From: Bacteroidales bacterium
GTDB lineage: Bacteria; Bacteroidota; Bacteroidia; Bacteroidales; UBA932
NCBI GenBank assembly: GCA_017630215.1
Contig: JAGBVR010000007.1
Coordinates: 124,001-188,000 of the forward strand
Direction of reading: 5' to 3'
DNA: 64,000 nucleotides
Part shown: positions 1 to 7,975 of the stretch, piece after piece
Position numbering within the stretch: the stretch's first letter is position 1
Layout of the letters: every line of letters begins with the position of its first letter
The notes under the pieces: generated by a model
Databases searched by the model: none
The model's input: only the letters and a program-made list of their open reading frames with translations
Told to the model about the DNA's origin: nothing
Position numbers and translations under genes: made by a program

Positions 1-450
1 ATAATTCTTTGACAATTCCGTATGCTTGTCTTCTCTGATGAAGAAGACCTGAGGTCCATCCAGCTGGATGGCTTTCTTCTGGCATGAAAACAGACGGATA
101 CCCGTATCCTCCTTAGTACCGGCATTATTAAAAAAGACAGATTTCAGAGCATATAACAAACGGGCCTCACACTGAACGCACAAGCCATCGGAAACAGTCA
201 TTTCCCTTGCATCATCATAAATTTTACGCAAAAACTGCGGATCTTCCTTAGCTTTTGCATGCTCCATCAGATTGCTGACAGCTTCAGCGAATGTCATTGT
301 ATCTGCAAACAGCACATCGTCCGGAATTATTCCGTATTTAGTTTTAAGCTTTGCAAACTCGACGATTTCACCCTGGTCTATGACATTATCTACATTAATA
401 AGAGCAAGAAGTACGTGAGCCACTGAAGCTCTGATCTTTTTGTCCAACAT
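1..450 (-). CDS. TerB-like protein, C-terminus beyond window edge
   Basis: The reading frame runs open from the ATG at 450 to the window edge and gives the first 150 residues. It is alpha-helical in character and carries two acidic TerB-like patches: D21, D25 and E28 after a helix beginning DKKIRASVAHVLLAL, and a second near residues 88-98 (TVSDGLCVQCE). TerB-like domains are helical and bind metal; members occur in tellurite/stress operons and as modules of larger proteins. From about residue 115 the sequence turns into a beta-rich segment (IRLFSCQKKAIQLDG), so a second domain probably follows outside the window. A good promoter lies 45 bases upstream, so this is its own transcription unit. 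The function is unknown. It is the last gene of a minus-strand run that includes the CHAT protein, and a functional link to it is only inferred. Confidence 0.7.
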   Translation of the reverse strand, partial: MLDKKIRASVAHVLLALINVDNVIDQGEIVEFAKLKTKYGIIPDDVLFADTMTFAEAVSNLMEHAKAKEDPQFLRKIYDDAREMTVSDGLCVQCEARLLYALKSVFFNNAGTKEDTGIRLFSCQKKAIQLDGPQVFFIREDKHTELSKNY

Positions 451-494
451 AGCTGCAATTAAGTTAAAGGTTATCAATTAGGATCAAGTGTGTA

Positions 495-525
495 CAAATA
501 TATTATTTTCAACGCAGAAATCAAA
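495..525 (-). promoter_or_regulatory. Bacteroidetes-type promoter of the TerB-like gene
   Basis: On the minus strand TTTG (522-525) is followed after 19 nt by TATATTTG (495-502). This matches the primary Bacteroidetes consensus TTTG / TAnnTTTG. Transcription would start near 488, leaving a leader of about 38 nt. Confidence 0.7.
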
Positions 526-533
526 GACACTGT

Positions 534-562
534 AAAAAAACACTGCCCGGAAATCCGGACAG
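534..562 (-). terminator. Rho-independent terminator after the 55-residue protein gene
   Basis: Arms at 543-550 and 555-562 form an 8-bp stem on the minus strand with one G-U pair and a 4-nt loop. It is followed by a run of seven T (540-534). It lies 50 bases after the stop at 614, which supports that small gene being transcribed. Confidence 0.75.
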
Positions 563-613
563 TAAACTTAAATTTTCATCGCCAAGTCTTTCAGGCAATA
601 TCATCCTTCTGAC

Positions 614-781
614 TCATTCGGCCGGAGCAATGACCTTAATTAACCTGCAGCAAGCTGCTGTTATATTCAACCCCAATAAAACTTGAGACGATGAACGGGC
701 GATAATGCTCATCACCTCTTTTCTTTCCGCCTTCGTAAGTGTATTATCCACAAAGGCAGCAATCATGTTTTCAGATAGCAT
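614..781 (-). CDS. Small protein, zinc-finger/anti-sigma-like N-terminus
   Basis: A 55-residue frame starting MLSENMIAAFVDNTLT and ending at 614. The beginning resembles the first helices of zf-HC2-type anti-sigma factors (acidic residues, then a short helix, then TKAERKEVMSII), but the HxxxCxxC zinc motif is absent; the only cysteines are a CC pair near residue 45. A longer start at 826 exists, adding 15 residues rich in I, L and R that look like leader sequence, so the 781 start is preferred. A convincing terminator follows at 534-562 and another terminator precedes it at 881-926, so it would be a single-gene transcript. Its function is not recognised. A chance frame cannot be excluded. Confidence 0.45.
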   Translation of the reverse strand: MLSENMIAAFVDNTLTKAERKEVMSIIARSSSQVLLGLNITAACCRLIKVIAPAE

Positions 782-880
782 AGCTTTTAAATACAAATTA
801 AACAATATTCTGATGCACCTCAACAATCTGATGCTTTATCTGAAGATATGACGCTTGAAATAAATCTACCGTTTTGTCTA

Positions 881-926
881 TAAAAAACAGCGCGGCTGGC
901 GTCATATCTTTACACCGGCCGCGCTG
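881..926 (-). terminator. Rho-independent terminator of the CHAT operon
   Basis: Minus-strand stem of 12 bp with one G-U pair (915-926 with 888-899), then T-rich 887-881. It sits 10 bases after the stop of the 418-residue gene at 936. This closes the CHAT plus 418-residue transcript. Confidence 0.85.
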
Positions 927-935
927 AAATCGCAG

Positions 936-2192
936 TTACCTGAATCTGAGTTCCATAAGTTTTTCAGGTATTTCAATATTCTCCTTCGGAATGGTAAGAT
1001 GGTTTTTTGCATTTACCTTATATGGCAATGGATTCTCCAACCTGGAAATATTCTTGTCCAGAACCTTGGATATATCCTCATAATAAATCTTCAGACGTCC
1101 TGTCTTCTTAATCTTCACTCCATTGATATCATTCTCTTCAGTAATGATCTTATTAATATGAGATTCGATCTTGGAAGGAGCTATGAATTCACCATAAATC
1201 AGATTATACAGTTTGGTAAATTCCTGAATGTTATCCTTAAGGTCCATGCGTTCCACCTTGTTACCCTTCCTCTTTCTGTCAATCAGGTACATAATGTAGA
1301 CTACTGCTGTAGGCTGATTCACAAAATTCAGAGCAATGTCCCTGACTTCGCTTCCATCTGTCACACGAAGACACACATAGTATTTGCCATGGTTTCCGGA
1401 TAGTTTGTCATTATTGGTTTCTTCTTTGACAACAACCTTGAATTTAGCGTTCTTGCCCAAAGAATACCTGTCTATGCACATCTTGAAAAACTCACGCTGG
1501 AAAGCAGGGCTCATCCTGCCACAGACAACCGTCATCCACATATCATCGGTAATACCGATTGAATTTTCCAGCACGGTCTCGATTTCTGCTCCAGCCTGCT
1601 TATCATTCGTTTCTTTGTATTTCTTTACATTGTTAAGAAACCTCTTGACAAGTGCCTGCATTTCTTTCAAAGACGAAGGCTCATTTTCCGCAATGCCTCT
1701 GAAAGAAGGCACAGCGCAATGCAATACCGGCTCACACACAGCAGTTTCCGTGGCTGACTGTGAAAATTCGGAGAAGGCCCACGTTTCAAACAGCTCGGGA
1801 GCATTATATGCGAAATTGACAAGAGCATTCCTATGAGAAGCTCTTTCAGCAGATTCATGCACTTCGACAAGATTCCTGACAGTATCAGTTGCATCGACCT
1901 TCAATTCTGCAATATAATACACATACTCTCCCTGATCCACTCTGTACAATGGGACTACAGCAGTAATGTTAAGCAAACTGCAGCGACGGGCCAACTCCTT
2001 GGGCAAAGCCTTCCTATTCAAAATCTTAAGGGAGTATCCCGCAGCTGTGACAGTCTGTTCCAATCCGAAACTGATGCACTTGTTTCTTCTTCCAAACACG
2101 AAAGGTAGGGCAGGAGGAACTATCAATACCGTCCTGCTCTTGATTCCCGAGATTCTCACATCGGGATCTGTTGTTTTATATTCTTTTATCAT
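936..2192 (-). CDS. Conserved-looking protein of unknown family, partner of CHAT protein
   Basis: A 418-residue soluble protein with no signal peptide or membrane segment. I do not recognise its family. Two parts are visible: an N-terminal alpha/beta part (about 1-150, with a hydrophobic strand TVLIVPPALPFVFG and the segment ELKVDATDTVRNLVEVHES), and a C-terminal part (about 240-418) that is lysine-rich. The C-terminal part includes FVNQPTAVVYIMYLIDRKR, which has the look of a winged-helix-like segment, and ends in a basic helical region. The gene starts 12 bases after the CHAT gene stop and is followed by a strong terminator, so the two form a bicistronic unit. It could be a substrate, regulator or effector of the CHAT protein; this is inference from position only. 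It is not a gasdermin by length or by membrane-insertion features that I can see. Confidence 0.8.
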   Translation of the reverse strand: MIKEYKTTDPDVRISGIKSRTVLIVPPALPFVFGRRNKCISFGLEQTVTAAGYSLKILNRKALPKELARRCSLLNITAVVPLYRVDQGEYVYYIAELKVDATDTVRNLVEVHESAERASHRNALVNFAYNAPELFETWAFSEFSQSATETAVCEPVLHCAVPSFRGIAENEPSSLKEMQALVKRFLNNVKKYKETNDKQAGAEIETVLENSIGITDDMWMTVVCGRMSPAFQREFFKMCIDRYSLGKNAKFKVVVKEETNNDKLSGNHGKYYVCLRVTDGSEVRDIALNFVNQPTAVVYIMYLIDRKRKGNKVERMDLKDNIQEFTKLYNLIYGEFIAPSKIESHINKIITEENDINGVKIKKTGRLKIYYEDISKVLDKNISRLENPLPYKVNAKNHLTIPKENIEIPEKLMELRFR

Positions 2193-2204
2193 AACGTAAA
2201 AAGG

Positions 2205-5200
2205 TTAATCAGTCATTATAAAGCCTGCCCAACATATCGGGTCCGGATATTTCTGTCGGACTATCGTTCTTGCATTACGGAAAGCCGTATGTCTGTCCTT
2301 CCCCTCGGAAAGGAGTTCCAGATAGAATTCTTTCATGAAATAAGCTCCAGCCTCATCATTTACTTCCCAAAGACTCATCACAATACATCCGGCACCTGCC
2401 TTCTTGAATGCCCTCTGCAACCCGAAGACACCATCTGAACGGACCACCCCTTCTGCCGTGTGGCATGCCGACAGAACTACCATCTCAGCGCCTTCCAAGT
2501 CCATCGAACTGATTTCGGAAGCCTTGACAATGCCCTGATGGTCATATCGACTGCCCAATATCCAGCCGTTATTACCTGAAGACAGTACCAGACCTGTCAG
2601 TTCCATTGGCTGATAAGCTCCCCTCAATACCGGAAGACGTTCACACGAATGGCGGGTTTCAAAAAAGCTATGTGTAGCAATATGAATGACAGATGGTGCC
2701 TTGCCATCCATGCTGAAAAACTTCGCAGATGTCCCCTCATCTCCTGTATTGACCTTCGCGCGGGTCGCCTTGAACCCATTCCACAATTCAGCAATTTCTG
2801 TCACCTCCACCTTGCTGAACGGAAGGAATCCCCATGGCAGAAGAGAAGTAGTCTTTATTCCTTCCCTGATTTCCGAAGAGCCTCTGGATTCCCTGCTGGC
2901 TTCAGACGGCTCTGCATCATAGTCAAGTCCTCCGTACAATTCGATATCCTTCAGTTCTTTGTCTTCCCTTATCCCGCATATCGACCTGGCATGGCTTATA
3001 CGGATGAAACCGGCATATCTGTCACCTATATATCCAGAGGCATCCGAAGCCATCGTCAGAGATTCGATATTGATCTTGTGCAAAGTACCCGACGGAATAA
3101 AATAAACAGTCTGAGCATCCTCTATTCCATACTGCCGGGCTATACTTCCGAACAACATCTGCCCGAGTTCTGATGAAAACCGACAGTTTCCGCCATAAAC
3201 CGCTCCCGAGGTCATTCCGAGAACTTCCTGTGCCGCATCGAATTTTCCCTTTATCCCGCTTTCCGTACATAACTTCATCAAGACAGGAGCCTCAGAAGCT
3301 TTGTCATAAATGAAAGCTACATATTGAGTATCAGCACCGACAGGATAGTCATAATAATCGACAACAACGTCTGAATCAGTCAAATGTGACCTAGCCTCAT
3401 CGAATGTCATTCTGATTGAACGATAATGATTCCGCATGAGTTCCTCTGTAGCGAGGCTAAGCCTTACGGAATCCATAAAGTACTTCATATACTCTTGCGA
3501 AGAATCCTCAGCAGATGTACCCCACAAACGCTTGCGCACTTCATACTTTTCAGTATCATCATATAAATTCCTTACAAGTTCCGACACTCCGTCCTTGCAT
3601 ACGGCCTTCTTCAGAACCTTCTCGGAACTCAGAAGAAGTCCTTTGAAGAAGAGTATAGCTTCATAAGCTTTTGTCCTTAATTCAGCTGAAGATTCAGGCT
3701 TTACTATCGGGAGTATCTCCCACAAAGTCTTCTGCACTTCGCTAGAAAAATTCTCTCTGCTAGCCTTCGACAGATAAGGAAGTCTCGCAATCGCTTCCGA
3801 AACAAGTCCGTCGAGAGCAGAAATGCAATGATGAGAGCACATGTCGTCATCACCCGATTCATCGTAAGCATCAGCCAAAATCACATGCATATCCACCAGA
3901 TGCCTCGAGTATTGTGCATCATCGTCACTCAAAACATCCATGGCACCTTTCACAAGCTCGACAGCTTTCCCGGGATCTGTCCTTGCATATAAGCGTCCCA
4001 GGCTGACAGCTATTACAGGCATCAAAGTCTGAGTTAGAAAGGAGCCATCGCAACGTCCCAGAAGTTTGAAAGCTTCAACATAATGATGCTCAGCTTTTGA
4101 GATATTTCCCATGGCATAATGCTGCTTTGCCATATCATACTCCACCATCACACACAATTCCGGAACATACAGACTCTCGGCAAGTTCCATCGCCAGTTTA
4201 CGCAAATGCTCCGCATTGAGTTCATGTCCCGATGCAACCTCCATACTCATCTGCATCTGAAGCATATGCCTAAGATAAGCTTTCGGCATATCACCGGGAA
4301 ACATATCCAAGGAAACATCAAGCCATCCTCCATCTTCCGAATCATCATCCCCGGCATCAGCGGTTTGTGCTTCTTCACGATCAGGAGAATTGTAATAAGC
4401 CTGATAGATTGCGGATAACATCTCTGACCCATAACCGGAGGCAATCCCATAACGTTCCTTCTCGCTGTCATCCAACTGCTCTGCGAAAAGACCGGAAGTC
4501 ACAGCATCTCCCCTTTCCAACGCAAGAAGCAGATTCATCACGGGCAGAGCTTCCTTCAGCTTTGATATACGCTCGTGCCTGATCTGTTTTTCTCGTCCTC
4601 GGCATTTGCTGCATTGTTCTTCTTCCAACTTAAGAAGATGAGCGCCCAATTTATCCGGCATCAGATCATAGGAGTCGCAGAGAGAAATCATTTCTTTAAC
4701 CGCTTCTCTATAATAGACATCCATATTTGCCCGTACATTGAGTTTCGTTGCCGAATAGCATGCGCTGAGTTTATAGCATACAGCGATATAAGCATATGTG
4801 TCGTCCTTGTGGTTCAACGCAAGCTCAAGTCCTTTGTCATAACTTCTGACAGCCGCTGCATAATCCCCAAGATGACCATAGTCAACTGCTATGTTCAAAT
4901 GATTCTGAATGCGTTCCAGCACTGAAAAGTCATTGCACACGTTCATTATTCCAGCCATTGCCTTTGCACATATGATTGCTGGCTTGTGCTGCTGGTGGAA
5001 ACTTAAAAAGTCACAGCGCTTACGAAATTCCCCATACAAATACATGAAGAATCTGGCGTAAAAAAAGCCGGGCTTCGTTTTTCCCGCCAGATAAACTTCT
5101 TTTAACATTCCCCCGGATATCGCATCATCATTATCCAGCACATCTTCCAGTTCTTCCAGACGGGTCACTGCAGACTTCCATACAGAGGGTTCCGATCCTG

Positions 5201-5429
5201 TATCAAGCACCAAAGCGATCTCATCCGACAAAACCAGGATCTCTTCAAAGATGTGTCCGCAAGACTTCAACGCCTCTCGAAGCATTCCGTATGCCTCGAG
5301 AGAATTTCCGACGTCACCCGAAAGCTTCTTCCGTATCGCATCCCTGGTGGCAATCGCGACCATCATTTTCTGTCTTGCCTCTTTTCTTGAAGAGGATTTC
5401 CTTCCGAATACCTGTTCAAAACTTCCCAT
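2205..5429 (-). CDS. TPR-CHAT caspase-like protein
   Basis: A 1074-residue protein with a long helical TPR-rich region (about residues 80-560) and a C-terminal CHAT domain (about 690-1074). CHAT domains are caspase-fold cysteine peptidases. The catalytic pair is intact: His in VIHIATHSFF (about residue 920) and Cys in VVLSACHTAEG (about 989), followed by the typical GVFGLQRAF and MSLWEVND segments. No signal peptide is seen, so it is probably cytoplasmic. The start at 5429 gives MGSFEQVFGRK, the usual look of this kind of N-terminus; an upstream ATG at 5474 would add 15 residues. A weak promoter-like TATATTTA at 5454-5461 fits the shorter form. TPR-CHAT proteins elsewhere act in protease-based immunity (the type III-E CRISPR partner) or in unknown processing; here no CRISPR gene is nearby. 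The 418-residue gene follows at 12 bases. Confidence 0.9.
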   Translation of the reverse strand: MGSFEQVFGRKSSSRKEARQKMMVAIATRDAIRKKLSGDVGNSLEAYGMLREALKSCGHIFEEILVLSDEIALVLDTGSEPSVWKSAVTRLEELEDVLDNDDAISGGMLKEVYLAGKTKPGFFYARFFMYLYGEFRKRCDFLSFHQQHKPAIICAKAMAGIMNVCNDFSVLERIQNHLNIAVDYGHLGDYAAAVRSYDKGLELALNHKDDTYAYIAVCYKLSACYSATKLNVRANMDVYYREAVKEMISLCDSYDLMPDKLGAHLLKLEEEQCSKCRGREKQIRHERISKLKEALPVMNLLLALERGDAVTSGLFAEQLDDSEKERYGIASGYGSEMLSAIYQAYYNSPDREEAQTADAGDDDSEDGGWLDVSLDMFPGDMPKAYLRHMLQMQMSMEVASGHELNAEHLRKLAMELAESLYVPELCVMVEYDMAKQHYAMGNISKAEHHYVEAFKLLGRCDGSFLTQTLMPVIAVSLGRLYARTDPGKAVELVKGAMDVLSDDDAQYSRHLVDMHVILADAYDESGDDDMCSHHCISALDGLVSEAIARLPYLSKASRENFSSEVQKTLWEILPIVKPESSAELRTKAYEAILFFKGLLLSSEKVLKKAVCKDGVSELVRNLYDDTEKYEVRKRLWGTSAEDSSQEYMKYFMDSVRLSLATEELMRNHYRSIRMTFDEARSHLTDSDVVVDYYDYPVGADTQYVAFIYDKASEAPVLMKLCTESGIKGKFDAAQEVLGMTSGAVYGGNCRFSSELGQMLFGSIARQYGIEDAQTVYFIPSGTLHKINIESLTMASDASGYIGDRYAGFIRISHARSICGIREDKELKDIELYGGLDYDAEPSEASRESRGSSEIREGIKTTSLLPWGFLPFSKVEVTEIAELWNGFKATRAKVNTGDEGTSAKFFSMDGKAPSVIHIATHSFFETRHSCERLPVLRGAYQPMELTGLVLSSGNNGWILGSRYDHQGIVKASEISSMDLEGAEMVVLSACHTAEGVVRSDGVFGLQRAFKKAGAGCIVMSLWEVNDEAGAYFMKEFYLELLSEGKDRHTAFRNARTIVRQKYPDPICWAGFIMTD

Positions 5430-5718
5430 ACTCACATCAATTTGCGTCGAAGGTAAATATAATTTCCAGATCATTTTAATGCTAGATACCTACGGAAGCG
5501 AACATGAAAAATACACGAATTTCCGAAAAGACCTATCTTTATTATTGAACAGTCATCAAGCAAGACAACTTATGTGAGCAGTGTAAATACTATCACCGAC
5601 ATTGCTTGACTAATCAAGAAATGCAGTAGATTCGTACCGATATGTCCTAAATTATTCTTATCTTGCAGATTGGCAGAAAACTTTGCTGCAAAAGCATAAA
5701 ACACTAAAACAATCTTAT
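5430..5718. other. Intergenic region between divergent CHAT and GH51 genes
   Basis: This 289-base stretch separates divergent genes. It holds a weak minus-strand -7-like box (TATATTTA, 5454-5461) and a small inverted repeat CTTGA-CTAA-TCAAG (5605-5618). I found no perfect TAnnTTTG box for the plus-strand GH51 gene; AAACTTTG around 5680 is the nearest. No further gene or RNA is apparent. Confidence 0.4.
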
Positions 5719-7263
5719 ATGAAAAAGTTCCTTTTCACTGCAATAGCTGCAGTAACAATCCCTGCGATGGCTGCGGGTCAGATAAAGGTCAATGTCAACA
5801 TCGACAGCGACATCACTGACGGACAGACCATTCCTAAGGAAATCTACGGACAGTTCGCAGAACATCTCGGTTCATGTATTTACGGGGGCCTTTGGGTCGG
5901 TCCGGAATCTGAAATCCCTAACATTGACGGTTACAGGACTGATGTACTGGAAGCTCTCAAGACCCTGAAGGTGCCGGTAATGAGATGGCCGGGCGGATGC
6001 TTTGCAGACGAATATCACTGGAAAGATGGCATAGGCCCACGTGAAGACAGACCCCGCATGGTCAACAGCAACTGGGGCGGCACAGTAGAAGACAATTCAT
6101 TCGGCACACACGAGTTCCTTAACCTCTGCGAAATGATCGGCTGTGAGCCTTACATCAGCGGTAACGTAGGATCCGGCACTGTCGAGGAACTGGCAAAATG
6201 GGTGGAATATATGACTGCTCCCGATGGCCCTATGGCAAGACTCAGAGCACAGAACGGCAGAACAGAACCTTGGAAAGTAAAATATCTCGGAGTCGGAAAC
6301 GAAAGCTGGGGCTGTGGAGGAAACATGGTAGTGGATTATTACACCCACCTTTACAGACGATACCAGACCTATTGCCGAAATTTTGGAGACAATGTGCTTT
6401 ATAAAGTTGCCAGCGGTGCTACAGACTATGATTACAATTGGACAGAGGTACTGATGAAGAATGTGGCTGAGCACGCTGATGGAATCTCTCTTCACTATTA
6501 CACAGTGAAAGGATGGGATGGCAGCAAGGGTTCAGCTACTCAGTTCACAAACGAGGAATATTACAATACTCTCGGAAAGGCTGTGGAGATCGAGAGTGTC
6601 ATCAAGCGCCATATCGCCATCATGGACAGCTATGACCCTGAAAACAAGGTGGATCTTCTTCTGGACGAATGGGGAACCTGGTTTGACGTGGAACCAGGCA
6701 CAAATCCCGGGCACTTGTATCAGCAGAATACAATGCGAGATGCTATGGTAGCTGCCTTGAGTCTCAACATTTTCCACAAATATACAAAGAGACTCAAAAT
6801 GGCCAATATCGCTCAGATAGCGAATGTGCTCCAGTCAATGGTCCTTACGCAGGGAGATAAGATGGTCCTTACCCCTACATACCATGTGTTCAGAATGTAC
6901 AATGTACACCAGGAAGCTACATTCCTTCCTCTGACCTGCAGTTCGAAGACATTCACCGATGCCAATGGTCGCGAATGCCCGATAGTAGATGCTACAGCAT
7001 CACGCAATGCAGAAGGTACAATCAACGTAACTCTGACCAATACAGATTTGGAAAACGACGCCGAGATTACTGTTTCAATTGCAGCTGACGGAAAACCTTC
7101 AGTAGCTGGAGAGATACTCACATCGAAGGACATAGCTGATTATAACGACTTTGATTCTCCTTCAAAGGTCACTCCAGTGGAATTCAAGGATTTCAAGGTA
7201 AAGGAGGGAAAGATCACTGTGAAGATGCCAGCAAAGTCAATCGTCAGTCTTTGCATAAGATAA
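5719..7263 (+). CDS. GH51 alpha-L-arabinofuranosidase (secreted)
   Basis: A 514-residue exo-acting enzyme removing alpha-L-arabinofuranosyl side chains from arabinoxylan or arabinan. The start at 5719 ([20 protein letters not shown]) gives a clean signal peptide cleaved near residue 20; the upstream ATG at 5683 would bury it. The GH51 signatures are present: [13 protein letters not shown] near 90, acid/base Glu in [10 protein letters not shown] (about 195) and nucleophile Glu in [11 protein letters not shown] (about 317). The C-terminal 150 residues form the beta-sandwich typical of the family. It stands alone on the plus strand, facing the arabinose operon that contains a second, longer GH51. 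The two are clearly different subtypes rather than recent copies (GNES versus GNEQ motifs; this one lacks the carbohydrate-binding-like insert). A periplasmic location is most likely. Confidence 0.95.
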   Translation: MKKFLFTAIAAVTIPAMAAGQIKVNVNIDSDITDGQTIPKEIYGQFAEHLGSCIYGGLWVGPESEIPNIDGYRTDVLEALKTLKVPVMRWPGGCFADEYHWKDGIGPREDRPRMVNSNWGGTVEDNSFGTHEFLNLCEMIGCEPYISGNVGSGTVEELAKWVEYMTAPDGPMARLRAQNGRTEPWKVKYLGVGNESWGCGGNMVVDYYTHLYRRYQTYCRNFGDNVLYKVASGATDYDYNWTEVLMKNVAEHADGISLHYYTVKGWDGSKGSATQFTNEEYYNTLGKAVEIESVIKRHIAIMDSYDPENKVDLLLDEWGTWFDVEPGTNPGHLYQQNTMRDAMVAALSLNIFHKYTKRLKMANIAQIANVLQSMVLTQGDKMVLTPTYHVFRMYNVHQEATFLPLTCSSKTFTDANGRECPIVDATASRNAEGTINVTLTNTDLENDAEITVSIAADGKPSVAGEILTSKDIADYNDFDSPSKVTPVEFKDFKVKEGKITVKMPAKSIVSLCIR

Positions 7264-7271
7264 TAATGACA

Positions 7272-7303
7272 CAGTCGGACGGCCCTGAACGGCCATCCGA
7301 CTG
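7272..7303. terminator. Hairpin between convergent GH51 and HdeD-like genes
   Basis: CAGTCGGA pairs with TCCGACTG, and after one mismatch GGCC pairs with GGCC around a 6-nt loop. It lies 8 bases after the GH51 stop and 24 bases before the end of the opposing gene. No clear T-run follows on either strand, so termination is probable rather than certain. Confidence 0.6.
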
Positions 7304-7326
7304 CCACTAACACAACACTACTCAAA

Positions 7327-7923
7327 CTAACGGACATACTCGGAATCAAAATTCCTGTGGATTTCCTTGAGTTTCACTGACAGTGAAATCAAGAGGATTC
7401 CGAAGACAATGAGGCCGATGCCCGCCAGCACCACCACTGTAGCAATTCCCGCACCGAAAGGATTCGCGAGCACAAGAATCGACAGAATCAGCAGAAGAAC
7501 TCCGCCTCCTATCACCCATCCCGAACCTGGAATGCCGAATGTATCGAAGTCACCGGAAAATCCGATCAAGACGAAACTGTTGTACATCATCCAGAATCCC
7601 ATCATTATCGGAAGAGCTACCAGTGTCACACCAGGATAGATGCAAAGGAAGATTCCGATCAGCAGATCCAGCACACCGGAAACGATCACATACCCCCTCA
7701 TCATAAAGAAATTGGCACTCGTAGATGCAGAAATAAGCTTCGCAGCTCCGACAATAAGAAGGAGTACTCCGAAGAGGATCGCCAATGTCACATAGCTCTC
7801 AAGCGGAAAAGCAAACACCACGATGCCCAGAACGATGCAGAGGATACCTGCAACGGCAAGGAGCCACCAATGCTTTATCGCACGGGCAGCTCCTCTGGTA
7901 AGATTTTCAAAACGACGTTTCAT
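7327..7923 (-). CDS. HdeD family (DUF308) membrane protein
   Basis: A 198-residue integral membrane protein with about six hydrophobic segments separated by very short loops, beginning after a basic N-terminus (MKRRFENLTRGAARAIKHWW). The pattern of paired helices with GIL/LGI-type small residues is that of HdeD-like DUF308 proteins, first known from the acid-resistance region of E. coli; the molecular role of most members is unknown. It lies 52 bases downstream of the GH35-like gene on the same strand, so it could be the tail of the long arabinose operon or have its own weak promoter (TACGTTTA near 7966-7973 is only a partial match). Nothing in it points to sugar metabolism. Confidence 0.85.
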   Translation of the reverse strand: MKRRFENLTRGAARAIKHWWLLAVAGILCIVLGIVVFAFPLESYVTLAILFGVLLLIVGAAKLISASTSANFFMMRGYVIVSGVLDLLIGIFLCIYPGVTLVALPIMMGFWMMYNSFVLIGFSGDFDTFGIPGSGWVIGGGVLLLILSILVLANPFGAGIATVVVLAGIGLIVFGILLISLSVKLKEIHRNFDSEYVR

Positions 7924-7975
7924 ATCACTAACAATTAATCAGCGACATGATAGTCAATTATTGTGCTAAACGTAT

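Noticed and set aside
936-2192. Gasdermin-like effector next to the CHAT protease
   Set aside because: The protein is too long, has no hydrophobic membrane-inserting stretch pattern or palmitoylated N-terminal Cys, and shows no autoinhibitory tail I can identify.
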